This document shows, in pieces, positions 1 to 7,579 of a stretch of DNA of 11,838 bases (its first letter is position 1; the number at the start of each line of letters is the position of its first letter). Below the pieces are notes generated by a model that was not told the origin of the DNA, ran no database searches, and saw only the letters and a list, made by a program, of their open reading frames with translations. A program made the translations under genes and the position numbers. This DNA is from Bacteroidales bacterium (GTDB taxonomy: Bacteria > Bacteroidota > Bacteroidia > Bacteroidales > UBA7960): assembly GCA_007132865.1 (NCBI GenBank), contig SLNU01000245.1:1-11838 (forward strand), in the 5' to 3' direction.

Positions 1-1
1 A

Positions 2-1114
2 TGGGATGTGGAAGGGAAACGATACTATGACTTCCTTTCCGCTTATTCTGCGGTTAACCAGGGCCACTGCCATCCGAAGATTGTGGATGCGCTCATTGAG
101 CAGTCCAGAACCCTTGCCCTTACTTCCAGGGCATTCCACAACGATGTATTGGGCATCTATGAGAAGTTCATCACAGAATTCTTTGGCTATGACAAGGTTT
201 TGCCTATGAATACAGGTGTTGAGGCTGTGGAAACGGCCATCAAGCTTTGCCGCAAATGGGCGTACCAGAAAAAAGGCGTTCCGAAAGACCAGGCAAAGAT
301 CGTCGTATGTGAAAACAACTTCCATGGCCGCACCACGACCGTCGTTTCGTTTTCAAGCGACCCGGATGGTTATGGGGACTATGGTCCATTTACCCCGGGA
401 TTTGTCCGCATTCCCTACAATGATGTGGATGCCCTGGCTGAGGCACTGAAGGATCCCAATGTCGCAGGATTCCTGTTCGAACCCATACAGGGCGAGGCTG
501 GCGTTTTCGTACCTGACGAAGGATACCTGACAAAATGCTTCGAGCTTTGCAAAAAACACAACGTACTCTTTATTGCCGATGAGGTGCAGACCGGCATTGC
601 CCGTACGGGAAAAATGCTGGCCTGTGACCACGAAAACATCAAGCCGGACGTGCTGATTCTCGGGAAAGCCATCAGTGGCGGCATCTACCCAGTCTCTGCC
701 GTACTGGCCGATGACCATGTGATGATGGTAATCCGGCCCGGACAGCATGGGTCCACCTTCGGTGGCAACCCTGTGGGCGCGAAAGTGGCCATGGCCGCTT
801 TGGAAGTGGTGCGGGATGAGAAGCTTGCAGAAAAAGCAGAGCGGCTGGGTGAGTTACTCAGAAAAGAGTTGCGGGCCATTCAGTCGGATATGATCTCATT
901 GGTGCGCGGAAAAGGCCTGTTGAATGCCATAGTCATCAAACCCAAGAACGGCAAGAAAGCCTGGGATGTTTGTCTGAAGATGGCCGAGAACGGACTCCTT
1001 GCCAAACCGACACATGGGGACATCATCCGATTTGCCCCCCCGCTGATTATTACCGAAGAGCAGCTGCTTGAATGCGTTGAAATCATCCGCAAATCGGTAC
1101 TTGCATTTGAATAA
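2..1114 (+). CDS. rocD: Ornithine--oxo-acid aminotransferase, 5' end cut by the window
   Basis: This is a PLP-dependent class III aminotransferase. It moves the delta-amino group of ornithine to 2-oxoglutarate, giving glutamate 5-semialdehyde and glutamate, and links arginine/ornithine breakdown to proline and glutamate in the cytoplasm. The reading frame is open from base 2 (Trp-Asp-Val-Glu-Gly-Lys), so the GTG at 8 is an internal valine, not a start. Numbering the 370 visible residues from that Trp, I see [12 protein letters not shown] near 70-81 (cofactor phosphate region), NNFHGRT near 105-111, the ADEVQTG aspartate at 193, the Schiff-base lysine K222 in ILGKAISGG (codon 665-667) and HGSTFGGNP near 250-258. 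[13 protein letters not shown] and NTGVEAVE are typical of ornithine aminotransferases rather than of acetylornithine or GABA aminotransferases. Family members are about 400 residues, so roughly 30-45 are missing to the left. No defect is visible in the rest. Confidence 0.93.
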   Translation, partial: WDVEGKRYYDFLSAYSAVNQGHCHPKIVDALIEQSRTLALTSRAFHNDVLGIYEKFITEFFGYDKVLPMNTGVEAVETAIKLCRKWAYQKKGVPKDQAKIVVCENNFHGRTTTVVSFSSDPDGYGDYGPFTPGFVRIPYNDVDALAEALKDPNVAGFLFEPIQGEAGVFVPDEGYLTKCFELCKKHNVLFIADEVQTGIARTGKMLACDHENIKPDVLILGKAISGGIYPVSAVLADDHVMMVIRPGQHGSTFGGNPVGAKVAMAALEVVRDEKLAEKAERLGELLRKELRAIQSDMISLVRGKGLLNAIVIKPKNGKKAWDVCLKMAENGLLAKPTHGDIIRFAPPLIITEEQLLECVEIIRKSVLAFE

Positions 1115-1132
1115 TGGTCTGCCTGATTACAT

Positions 1133-1167
1133 AAAAAAACCGGGGCGGTTCGCCCCGGTTTTTTTTT
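1133..1167. terminator. Bidirectional intrinsic terminator between rocD and hemW
   Basis: AACCGGGGCG (1138-1147) and CGCCCCGGTT (1151-1160) are perfectly complementary around a GTT loop. The A run on the left (1133-1139) and T run on the right (1159-1167) extend the stem to 15 bp. The T run serves rocD on the + strand. The A run reads as a T run for hemW on the - strand. Its place 18 bp after the rocD stop and 36 bp beyond the hemW stop fits a shared terminator for two convergent genes. Confidence 0.93.
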
Positions 1168-1203
1168 GCTGACCGCCAACAATTTTCAGGCCGTTCCCGG
1201 TTT

Positions 1204-2349
1204 CTAATCCCCCCAGAAAAGGTCTGAGGCGATGCGGTCGGCAAACAGCATTCCCTTTGGCGTCAGCACCAGGTGTCCTCCGGTTTCTTCCATCCAACCG
1301 CTACGTATATGCCTGGCAGACTGTTCGACCAGTATTTCCAACCGGGCAGGACCCCAGTCATTTTCTACCTTGTCCAATGCACACCCCCACATGGTCCTGA
1401 GCGAGGTCATTACGTACTCATCAAACTGCTGGGAAGTGGTCAGAATCTCCGTCTCACATGGCAGCACTCCCTGACTGACCGAGGCAATGTACTGTCCCGT
1501 ATTGGATACATTCCACCATCGCTGCCCCGGCCGGAAGCTATGGGCAGATGGGCCCAGTCCGAGGTAGGACTTCCCCGTCCAATAGGACAGGTTGTGCCTG
1601 GAAAATTGGCCGGGCCTGGCAAAGTTTGATACCTCGTAATGGGCATAACCCGCACGGTCCATCACCTCCACCATGAGCTCAAACTGGCGAGCCGTGCGCT
1701 CCTCCTCCACAGGAGGCATCTGCCCGCGCCGGATTTTAACCGCCAGCGGTGTTTTGGGCTCCACGGTCAAGGCATACGCAGACAAATGGGGTACCTGGTA
1801 ATCTATGACCTTTTTCAGGTTGTTTTTCCATACATGGTCATCCATGGTCGGGGTGCCGAATATCAGGTCCACGGTCAGGTTTCCAAAGCCTGCAGCCAAT
1901 GCATTGTCAATGGCGTGTACGGCCTGTGCAGGATCATGGATGCGGTTCATGTATGCCAGGTCGGATGCGTGGAAGGATTGTATCCCGATGCTAAGGCGGT
2001 TCACCGGGCTTTGCTTCAGCGCCTGAAGCTTTTCCCTGTCCAGATCGTCGGGATTGGCCTCGAGGGTGATCTCACTTTGTGGACCGAATGAAAAATATTC
2101 CGACAACTTTTCAAACACCATGTCCAACGCCCCCACCTCAAGGATAGATGGGGTTCCGCCACCGAAATACAGGCTGTCCAGATTTTGTTTCCCACCGGAA
2201 GGCTCCCCGAAAAAGTTCCGTTGCATGTCAATCTCCCTTAGCAGGCATTCCAGGTAACGGTCGGTCTGCTTCCGGGAGACCGAGAAGTGGAAGTTACAAT
2301 AATGGCATGCCTGCCTGCAGAATGGGACGTGTATGTAGATTCCGGCCAT
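1204..2349 (-). CDS. hemW: Radical SAM heme chaperone HemW (coproporphyrinogen III oxidase-like)
   Basis: This 381-residue cytoplasmic radical SAM protein belongs to the HemW family, which binds heme and is thought to pass it to hemoproteins. It is often misannotated as oxygen-independent coproporphyrinogen III oxidase. The iron-sulfur cluster motif is PFCRQACHYCNF with C11, C15 and C18 (CX3CX2C). GGGTPS (63-68) is the SAM-binding glycine motif, and NRLSIGIQSF (117-126) is conserved in the family. The HemW hallmarks YEVSNFARPG (238-247), HNLSYW (252-257) and YLGLGPSAHSF (262-272) favour HemW over true HemN. The C-terminal HemW domain follows from about 300. The ATG at 2347-2349 gives the expected MAGIYIHVPFC N-terminus and has no Shine-Dalgarno sequence ahead of it, only AT-rich leader. 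It diverges from pgeF, with 74 bp between the starts. Confidence 0.93.
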   Translation of the reverse strand: MAGIYIHVPFCRQACHYCNFHFSVSRKQTDRYLECLLREIDMQRNFFGEPSGGKQNLDSLYFGGGTPSILEVGALDMVFEKLSEYFSFGPQSEITLEANPDDLDREKLQALKQSPVNRLSIGIQSFHASDLAYMNRIHDPAQAVHAIDNALAAGFGNLTVDLIFGTPTMDDHVWKNNLKKVIDYQVPHLSAYALTVEPKTPLAVKIRRGQMPPVEEERTARQFELMVEVMDRAGYAHYEVSNFARPGQFSRHNLSYWTGKSYLGLGPSAHSFRPGQRWWNVSNTGQYIASVSQGVLPCETEILTTSQQFDEYVMTSLRTMWGCALDKVENDWGPARLEILVEQSARHIRSGWMEETGGHLVLTPKGMLFADRIASDLFWGD

Positions 2350-2393
2350 TGGCTAAAATTATTGTTAAAAGTAATCAAAATAGGTTTTTTTTC

Positions 2394-2401
2394 TATATTT
2401 G
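2394..2401 (+). promoter_or_regulatory. Bacteroidota-type -7 box ahead of pgeF
   Basis: TATATTTG matches the TAnnTTTG -7 consensus of Bacteroidota sigma-A promoters. It lies 22 bp before the pgeF ATG in the 74-bp hemW/pgeF divergent region, which would place the transcript start near 2408 and leave a leader of about 16 nt. I find no TTTG -33 box at the usual distance, so the call rests on the -7 match and its position. Confidence 0.4.
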
Positions 2402-2423
2402 ATGGCCAACCAAATGCCCCGCC

Positions 2424-3239
2424 ATGATCATAACCGAATCGCACGGCATCACCCTTTATTCCTTTCATGTCTTATCCACCATCGTCGGACTTAAGCACTT
2501 TGTTTCCACGCGCCACAACGGCATCAGCGAAAACAATTTTTCAAGCCTGAATCTGGGCTTCCATGTCGGCGACAACAACTTCAACGTGCTTCGTAACCGC
2601 AAGCTACTGTCAGTGGCCACTGGCATTGATATTTACCGCTTCACCTGTGCCAACCAGTGCCATAGCGGAAATGTGGTCATTGTGGACGATGCCTCCAGGG
2701 GGAAGGGATCCGTGGACAAGGAAAATGCCATCCCGAATGCCGATGGGATGATCACGAACGTGGAAAAGATTTGCCTGGGGGTGCAGGTGGCTGATTGTGT
2801 ACCCATCCTGCTTTATGACCCGGTGGAAAGGGTCATCGCCGCGCTGCATTCCGGATGGAAAGGCGCACTTAAAAAGATCGCGCCCCATGCCGTGGAGAAA
2901 ATGATCCAGCATTACGGCTGCAAAACCGGAAATATCCTGGCCGCGCTGGGCCCCTCCAACGGACCGTGCTGCTATGAGGTAGGTCCCGATGTGGTCCACG
3001 AGGCAGAACTTGCACTTGGCAATACAGCCGGCATTGTCAAACCATCCCCAAAGGCAGGAAAATATATTTTTGATCAATGGCAGGCAAACAAAAGGCAATT
3101 GCTTGAAATGGGACTGAAGGAGTCAAATATCGAAACGGCCGAAGTCTGCACCCAATGCCACAGCGACACCTTTTTCTCTTCCAGGGCGGATGCCGGGGTA
3201 ACGGGCCGCTTCGTAGCCGGCATCATGCTGGAAAAATAA
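2424..3239 (+). CDS. pgeF: Peptidoglycan editing factor / multicopper-oxidase-like purine nucleoside enzyme (YfiH/LACC1 family)
   Basis: This 271-residue protein of the Cu-oxidase_4 (YfiH/YlmD) family is often labelled polyphenol oxidase or laccase domain protein. E. coli PgeF (YfiH) keeps peptidoglycan stems free of wrongly incorporated serine, and other members, including human LACC1/FAMIN, act on purine nucleosides. The sequence alone does not say which activity applies here. The likely zinc/active-site residues are present: H80 (NQCHSGNV), C125 in VADCVPILLYDP, and H142 in HSGWKGALKKIA. LGPSNGPCCYEVG (176-188), VCTQCHSDTFFSSR (241-254) and GRFVAGI (261-267) are family landmarks. Length is normal and there is no signal peptide. 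The ATG at 2424 is chosen because no upstream in-frame start fits better. An earlier ATG at 2414 is out of frame. It is probably the first gene of a run with the OPT transporter (41 bp gap) and pepT. Confidence 0.9.
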   Translation: MIITESHGITLYSFHVLSTIVGLKHFVSTRHNGISENNFSSLNLGFHVGDNNFNVLRNRKLLSVATGIDIYRFTCANQCHSGNVVIVDDASRGKGSVDKENAIPNADGMITNVEKICLGVQVADCVPILLYDPVERVIAALHSGWKGALKKIAPHAVEKMIQHYGCKTGNILAALGPSNGPCCYEVGPDVVHEAELALGNTAGIVKPSPKAGKYIFDQWQANKRQLLEMGLKESNIETAEVCTQCHSDTFFSSRADAGVTGRFVAGIMLEK

Positions 3240-3280
3240 TTGATCGAACCGCTATTTCTAACAACCTAATTTATTTTCTT

Positions 3281-5245
3281 ATGGAAGAAACCAACAACCA
3301 GATCAAGGGCCTGCCCGAAAATGCTTACCGGGAACTGAATGAGGGGGAAGAATACATACCCGTGATGGTACCTGGAAAAATCTATCCCGAGGTTACTTTT
3401 CGATCTGTTTCGCTGGGTTTGCTAATGGCGGTAATTTTCTCCGCAGCCGCAGCCTACCTTGGCCTGAAAATCGGACAAGTATTCGAGGCAGCCATCCCGA
3501 TTGCCATTATTGCTGTCGGACTTTCATCCATAACCAAGCGAAAGAATGCGCTTGGAGAAAATGTGATCATACAATCAATCGGGGCAAGCTCCGGCGTGAT
3601 TGTGGCCGGTGCCATCTTTACGCTGCCCGCATTGTACATCCTCAACCTGGAAGCACATTTTTACCAGGTTTTCTTTTCTTCCATGCTCGGCGGATTCCTG
3701 GGCATACTGTTCCTGATCCCGTTCAGGAAATACTTTGTCGCGGAAATGCACGGCAGGTTCCCCTTCCCGGAAGCAACCGCCACCACGGAGGTTCTGGTGT
3801 CAGGCGAAAGGGGCGGCAGCCAGGCCAAGGTGCTGTTGTTCAGCGGTCTTGTTGGCGGGATATACGACTTTGTAATCGCCACTTTCGGATGGTGGAACGA
3901 GGTATTTGAGACCCGGGTAATCCCCTATGGGGAGTTTCTTGCAGACCAGGCCAAGCTCGTATTCAAATTGAATTTGGGTGCGGCGATTGTCGGATTGGGG
4001 TATATTATCGGACTGAAGTATGCGGTGATTATCTGTGCCGGGTCTTTTGTCGGATGGTTTGTTATCATCCCGATGATCGCCCATGCTGGCGCGGCATTCG
4101 GAGGGGAAGCCAACACAATTGCCGGAATGGCCCCGGAGGTAATCTTCCGCGACTATGTCCGGATGATCGGCATCGGCGGCATCGCCATGGCCGGCCTCAT
4201 CGGCATCATTCGCTCCTCGAAGATCATCCGCACAGCCGTGAACATGGCAGTCAAAGAGACATTCAGCAAACAGACAAATGCAGACAGCAATATACGCACC
4301 AGGCGGGACCTTCCCATGAGCCTGATACTGGGGGGTACAGTCGTAACTGCCCTGCTGATCCTGATCTTTTTTCATTTCGGGGTTGTGCAGAACCTTACAC
4401 ATGCGCTCATCGGACTGTTGATCGTGATGGTTGTCTCCTTTTTGTTCACTACGGTGGCAGCCAACGCCATCGCCATCGTAGGCACCAATCCGGTATCGGG
4501 CATGACACTGATGACGCTCATATTGACTTCGCTGATCTTGACTTCCGTCGGATTGTCGGGCACTTCGGGCATGGTCGCTGCCCTGATCATCGGCGGGGTG
4601 GTCTGCACTGCATTGGCAATGGCAGGCGGGTTCATAAATGACCTGAAGATCGGTTACTGGTTGGGATCCTCCCCCTATAAACAGCAAAGCTGGAAATTTC
4701 TTGGCACCATTGTTTCGGCAGCCACTGTCGGCGGTGTGATCATCATTCTGAACCAGACTTACGGGTTTACCGGACCGGATGCCATGGTTGCCCCACAGGC
4801 GAACGCAATGGCCGCGGTGATTGAACCCATGATGACAGGCGGATCAGCACCCTGGCTGCTTTACGGCGCAGGGGCTTTCCTGTCACTCATCCTGACCATG
4901 ATGGGTGTACCCGCCCTGGCCTTTGCATTGGGGATGTTCATCCCGTTGGACCTGAACACCCCGCTACTGGTCGGTGGCATTATATCCTACTATGTCATGA
5001 ACCGAAGCACAGACGCCCTGCTCAACAACAAGCGCCGTGAAAGGGGAACCCTTATCGCCAGCGGGTTCATTGCCGGAGGTGCACTCATGGGCGTGTTTAG
5101 TGCGCTGCTGAAGTTCGGCGGACTCAATCTGGAGGCCAACCGCTGGCTTGCACATCCCGGATCGCAATGGCTGGGATTGCTTATGTTTGCATTGCTTTGC
5201 GCTTATTTGTACCGAAATGCACTGAAGGCCAATACCACAGATTAA
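3281..5245 (+). CDS. OPT-family oligopeptide transporter
   Basis: This is a 654-residue polytopic inner-membrane protein of the OPT superfamily (bacterial branch), expected to import short peptides by cation symport. The substrate cannot be read from sequence, and related members carry metal chelates. The N-terminus (LPENAYRELNEGEEY, 11-25, then PEVTFRSVSLG, 36-46) is the usual cytoplasmic lead-in. Hydrophobic segments run from about 43 to the end, by eye 13 to 16 helices, with a hydrophilic loop around 323-345. Landmarks are PFPEATATTEVL (161-172), GTNPVSGMT (401-409), GGFINDLKIGYWLGSSPYKQ (449-468) and GMFIPLDLNTP (551-561). I chose the ATG at 3281 because the frame open upstream would overlap the pgeF 3' end with unrelated sequence, while this start gives the family N-terminus. 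The leader just before it (3271-3280) is AT-rich with no Shine-Dalgarno. Only 41 bp separate it from pgeF and 35 bp from pepT, so one transcript is likely. Confidence 0.93.
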   Translation: MEETNNQIKGLPENAYRELNEGEEYIPVMVPGKIYPEVTFRSVSLGLLMAVIFSAAAAYLGLKIGQVFEAAIPIAIIAVGLSSITKRKNALGENVIIQSIGASSGVIVAGAIFTLPALYILNLEAHFYQVFFSSMLGGFLGILFLIPFRKYFVAEMHGRFPFPEATATTEVLVSGERGGSQAKVLLFSGLVGGIYDFVIATFGWWNEVFETRVIPYGEFLADQAKLVFKLNLGAAIVGLGYIIGLKYAVIICAGSFVGWFVIIPMIAHAGAAFGGEANTIAGMAPEVIFRDYVRMIGIGGIAMAGLIGIIRSSKIIRTAVNMAVKETFSKQTNADSNIRTRRDLPMSLILGGTVVTALLILIFFHFGVVQNLTHALIGLLIVMVVSFLFTTVAANAIAIVGTNPVSGMTLMTLILTSLILTSVGLSGTSGMVAALIIGGVVCTALAMAGGFINDLKIGYWLGSSPYKQQSWKFLGTIVSAATVGGVIIILNQTYGFTGPDAMVAPQANAMAAVIEPMMTGGSAPWLLYGAGAFLSLILTMMGVPALAFALGMFIPLDLNTPLLVGGIISYYVMNRSTDALLNNKRRERGTLIASGFIAGGALMGVFSALLKFGGLNLEANRWLAHPGSQWLGLLMFALLCAYLYRNALKANTTD

Positions 5246-5280
5246 GAATCTCAGAAATAAACCCCTTAATGCAAGCAAAA

Positions 5281-6516
5281 ATGAAAGAAAAAATCCTGAA
5301 GCGATTTCTCCGCTATATTGCCATTGACACCCAGAGTGATCCGGCATCCGACACCTTTCCCAGCACCGCCAAACAGCTTGACCTGTCAAGAATGCTGGTG
5401 GATGAGCTGCTGGAACTCGGACTGAAGGATGCGGCCATTGATGCACACGGATATGTGACCGCCACCCTCCCGGCCAACACGGAAAGGGACATTCCGGTCA
5501 TCGGATTGGTGGCCCATGTGGATACCAGTCCGGATATGAGCGGGGCCAACATCAAACCGCAGATCATTGAGCAATATGACGGCAAGGATGTGCTTTTAAA
5601 CAAGGAAAAGGATATGTACCTCAGGCTTGGGGATTTTCCGATGCTGGCCAAATATGCAGGGCAAACCCTGATTACCACTGACGGCACTACGCTGCTGGGG
5701 GCCGATGACAAGGCAGGCATTGCCGAGATCATGACCGCGGTTGAGCACCTGGTCCAGAACCCGGATACCAAACATGGCACCATCAAAATAGGGTTTACGC
5801 CTGATGAGGAGATCGGCAAGGGCGTGGACCGCTTCGATGTGCAGAAGTTCGGGGCCAAATATGCCTATACCCTTGACGGCAGCGAGGTTGGTGAACTTCA
5901 GTTCGAAAACTTCAATGCCGCATACGCAAAGGTTAATATCCAGGGGCGGAACGTACACCCGGGAGATGCCAAGCACAAGATGATCAACGCCCTGATCATC
6001 GGTATGGAGTTTAATGACCTGCTACCCGTATTCGACCGTCCTGAGTATACAGAAGGGTATGAGGGCTTTTACCATGTAATGAAATTCGACGGCACAGTGG
6101 AGGAAGCGAGCCTGCAGTACATCATTCGCGACCACGACCGGCAGAAGTTCGAGCACAAAAAGGCTTTCATTTTGGATACGGCAGACTTCCTGAACAAAAA
6201 GTATGGGGAAGGAACGGTCAAAATTGAGATGAAGGACCAGTATTTTAATATGCGGGAAATGGTTGAACCAGTATACCATACAGTGGATATTGCCGAACAG
6301 GCCATGAAGGAGCTGGGGATTCAGCCGATCATCCGTCCGATACGCGGTGGAACAGACGGTTCAAAACTATCCTATATGGGCCTTCCCTGTCCGAACATTT
6401 TTGCCGGGGGACATAATTTCCATGGGAAATATGAGTACATCACGCTGGAAAGCATGGAAAAGGCCACACAGGTTATCCTGAAGATGATCGATTTATATTA
6501 CCGGCAGGCGGAATAA
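5281..6516 (+). CDS. pepT: Peptidase T (M20 family tripeptide aminopeptidase)
   Basis: This cytoplasmic dizinc aminopeptidase removes the N-terminal residue from tripeptides. At 411 residues it matches the family length of about 408-410. Metal ligands and catalytic residues, inferred from the motifs, are H79 and D81 (VAHVDTSPDMSG), bridging D142 (LLGADDKAG), E176 (general base) and E177 (GFTPDEEIGKG), D199 (YTLDGSEVGE) and H381 (GGHNFHGKYE). RNVHPGDAKHKMINA (223-237) and RPIRGGTDGSKLS (352-364) are family signatures in the dimerisation and substrate-binding parts. The ATG at 5281 gives MKEKILKRFLRYIAIDTQS, which aligns with the usual PepT N-terminus. The in-frame ATG at 5269 would add MQAK and cannot be excluded. 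It is last in the pgeF-OPT-pepT run, and its position next to an oligopeptide transporter suggests it digests the imported peptides. It faces gap across a 50-bp gap. Confidence 0.95.
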   Translation: MKEKILKRFLRYIAIDTQSDPASDTFPSTAKQLDLSRMLVDELLELGLKDAAIDAHGYVTATLPANTERDIPVIGLVAHVDTSPDMSGANIKPQIIEQYDGKDVLLNKEKDMYLRLGDFPMLAKYAGQTLITTDGTTLLGADDKAGIAEIMTAVEHLVQNPDTKHGTIKIGFTPDEEIGKGVDRFDVQKFGAKYAYTLDGSEVGELQFENFNAAYAKVNIQGRNVHPGDAKHKMINALIIGMEFNDLLPVFDRPEYTEGYEGFYHVMKFDGTVEEASLQYIIRDHDRQKFEHKKAFILDTADFLNKKYGEGTVKIEMKDQYFNMREMVEPVYHTVDIAEQAMKELGIQPIIRPIRGGTDGSKLSYMGLPCPNIFAGGHNFHGKYEYITLESMEKATQVILKMIDLYYRQAE

Positions 6517-6519
6517 AGC

Positions 6520-6549
6520 ATATACGGGCGCCTTGCGCGCGCAATATAT
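6520..6549. other. Imperfect hairpin between pepT and gap
   Basis: The 50 bp between the two convergent stops can fold on itself: ATATACGGGCGC (6520-6531) against the segment 6535-6549, with a CTT loop, one G-G mismatch and a CAA bulge. No T run follows on either strand, so this is not a textbook terminator. It is the only structure visible where two transcripts should end. Confidence 0.3.
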
Positions 6550-6566
6550 TCGCGGGAACTGTAGAT

Positions 6567-7571
6567 TTACAGGGAGCTGAGCAGGCGGACCAGGTCCACC
6601 ACCCTGCTGGAGTATGCATATTCATTGTCATACCAGGCCATGACCTGTACGAAGTTTCCCCCGAGAACGCGGGTGCTGAGGGCATCAAAAACAGCAGAGT
6701 GGGGGTTACCGACGATATCCTTCGACACCAGTGGGTCGGTGCAGTATTCCAGAATGCCCTTCATCTGTCCGGCCGCAAGCTGCTGAAAATGGCCATTGAT
6801 CTCTTCCGGATTGGTATGTTTCCTAAGCACGGCTGTCAACTCCACAAATGACCCGTCGCTCACCGGGACCCTGGTGGCAAAACCGTCGAAGCGGTCTTGC
6901 AGCTCAGGCATGATATCCTTTACCGCACGGATGGCACTGGTGGTGGTAGGGATGATGTTCTCATTGGCGCAGCGGGCCCGCCTTAAGTCCTGGTGAGGGG
7001 CGTCCATCACATTCTGACTGTTGGTATATGGATGAACGGTGTTCAGGAAAGCGCGGTCCACACCCCAGCGTTCATTCAGCACCTTCAACACCGGCGCCAC
7101 ACAATTGGTGGTACATGAAGCATTGGAAATGAGCCGGTGAGCAGGTGAGAGCACCTGTTCATTGACCCCGATCACGACCATTGCATCCAGTTCTTCCTTT
7201 GCCGGACAGGTAAGCACCACCTTCCCCGCACCCGCCTGCAAATGTCCGTTAAGGCCATCCTTCGTGAGAAAGATACCCGAAGACTCAATCACAATGTCAA
7301 CCTGGTGGTCGCTCCATGGGATTTTGGAAGGCTGATAGTGGGCGTATTTTTTAATTTTTTTCCCGTTCACGGTGAGCATACCGGACGACTCATCGCCCTG
7401 AATTTCCTGTCCATAACGTCCGTGTACCGAGTCATACTTCAGCAAATGCACCAAAGTTTTCAACAGCATGGGGTCGTTTACTGCCACCACCTCCATATCT
7501 GTGCGTTGCGCCATTAGCCGGAAAACCAGCTTCCCAATCCGGCCAAACCCATTGATTCCGATTCTGATCAT
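6567..7571 (-). CDS. gap: Glyceraldehyde-3-phosphate dehydrogenase, type I
   Basis: This glycolytic enzyme oxidises glyceraldehyde 3-phosphate with phosphate to 1,3-bisphosphoglycerate. It works as a cytoplasmic tetramer. At 334 residues it has the normal length. The Rossmann fingerprint is INGFGRIGKLVFR (6-18). D33 in VAVNDP favours NAD over NADP. The catalytic cysteine is C153 in SNASCTTNC, the general base is H180 (NTVHPYTNS), R234 (ATRVPV) sits in the substrate site, and NEYAYSSRVVDL (316-327) is the C-terminal motif. Several usually fixed spots differ from textbook sequences: TTTSAI (209-214) instead of the common STGAA phosphate-loop pattern, HPYTNSQN for HAYTNDQ, and NEYAY for NEYGY. 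It is therefore a somewhat divergent copy, though all key residues are kept. The ATG at 7569-7571 lies 8 bp after the parC stop, with no separate promoter visible, so it is likely cotranscribed with parC. Whether this is the only gap of the genome cannot be told here. Confidence 0.93.
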   Translation of the reverse strand: MIRIGINGFGRIGKLVFRLMAQRTDMEVVAVNDPMLLKTLVHLLKYDSVHGRYGQEIQGDESSGMLTVNGKKIKKYAHYQPSKIPWSDHQVDIVIESSGIFLTKDGLNGHLQAGAGKVVLTCPAKEELDAMVVIGVNEQVLSPAHRLISNASCTTNCVAPVLKVLNERWGVDRAFLNTVHPYTNSQNVMDAPHQDLRRARCANENIIPTTTSAIRAVKDIMPELQDRFDGFATRVPVSDGSFVELTAVLRKHTNPEEINGHFQQLAAGQMKGILEYCTDPLVSKDIVGNPHSAVFDALSTRVLGGNFVQVMAWYDNEYAYSSRVVDLVRLLSSL

Positions 7572-7579
7572 CCTGTAAA

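Noticed and set aside
353..748. 131-codon open frame antisense to rocD
   Set aside because: It is a shadow of the strongly supported aminotransferase frame and has no recognisable features.
2376..2382. TATTTTG on the - strand upstream of hemW as a possible -7 box
   Set aside because: It is one base short of TAnnTTTG, and candidate TTG boxes lie too far upstream.
3155..3280. In-frame upstream extension of the OPT transporter
   Set aside because: It would overlap the conserved pgeF C-terminus and adds basic residues not found in the family. The ATG at 3281 gives the expected N-terminus.
3800..4687. 295-codon open frame on the - strand inside the OPT gene
   Set aside because: It is antisense to a well-conserved transporter and its translation is a low-complexity D/Q/H-rich chain with no family motif, typical of a mirror frame of a hydrophobic protein.
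5167..5280. In-frame upstream extension of pepT
   Set aside because: It overlaps the OPT 3' end in another frame and goes beyond the normal PepT N-terminus.
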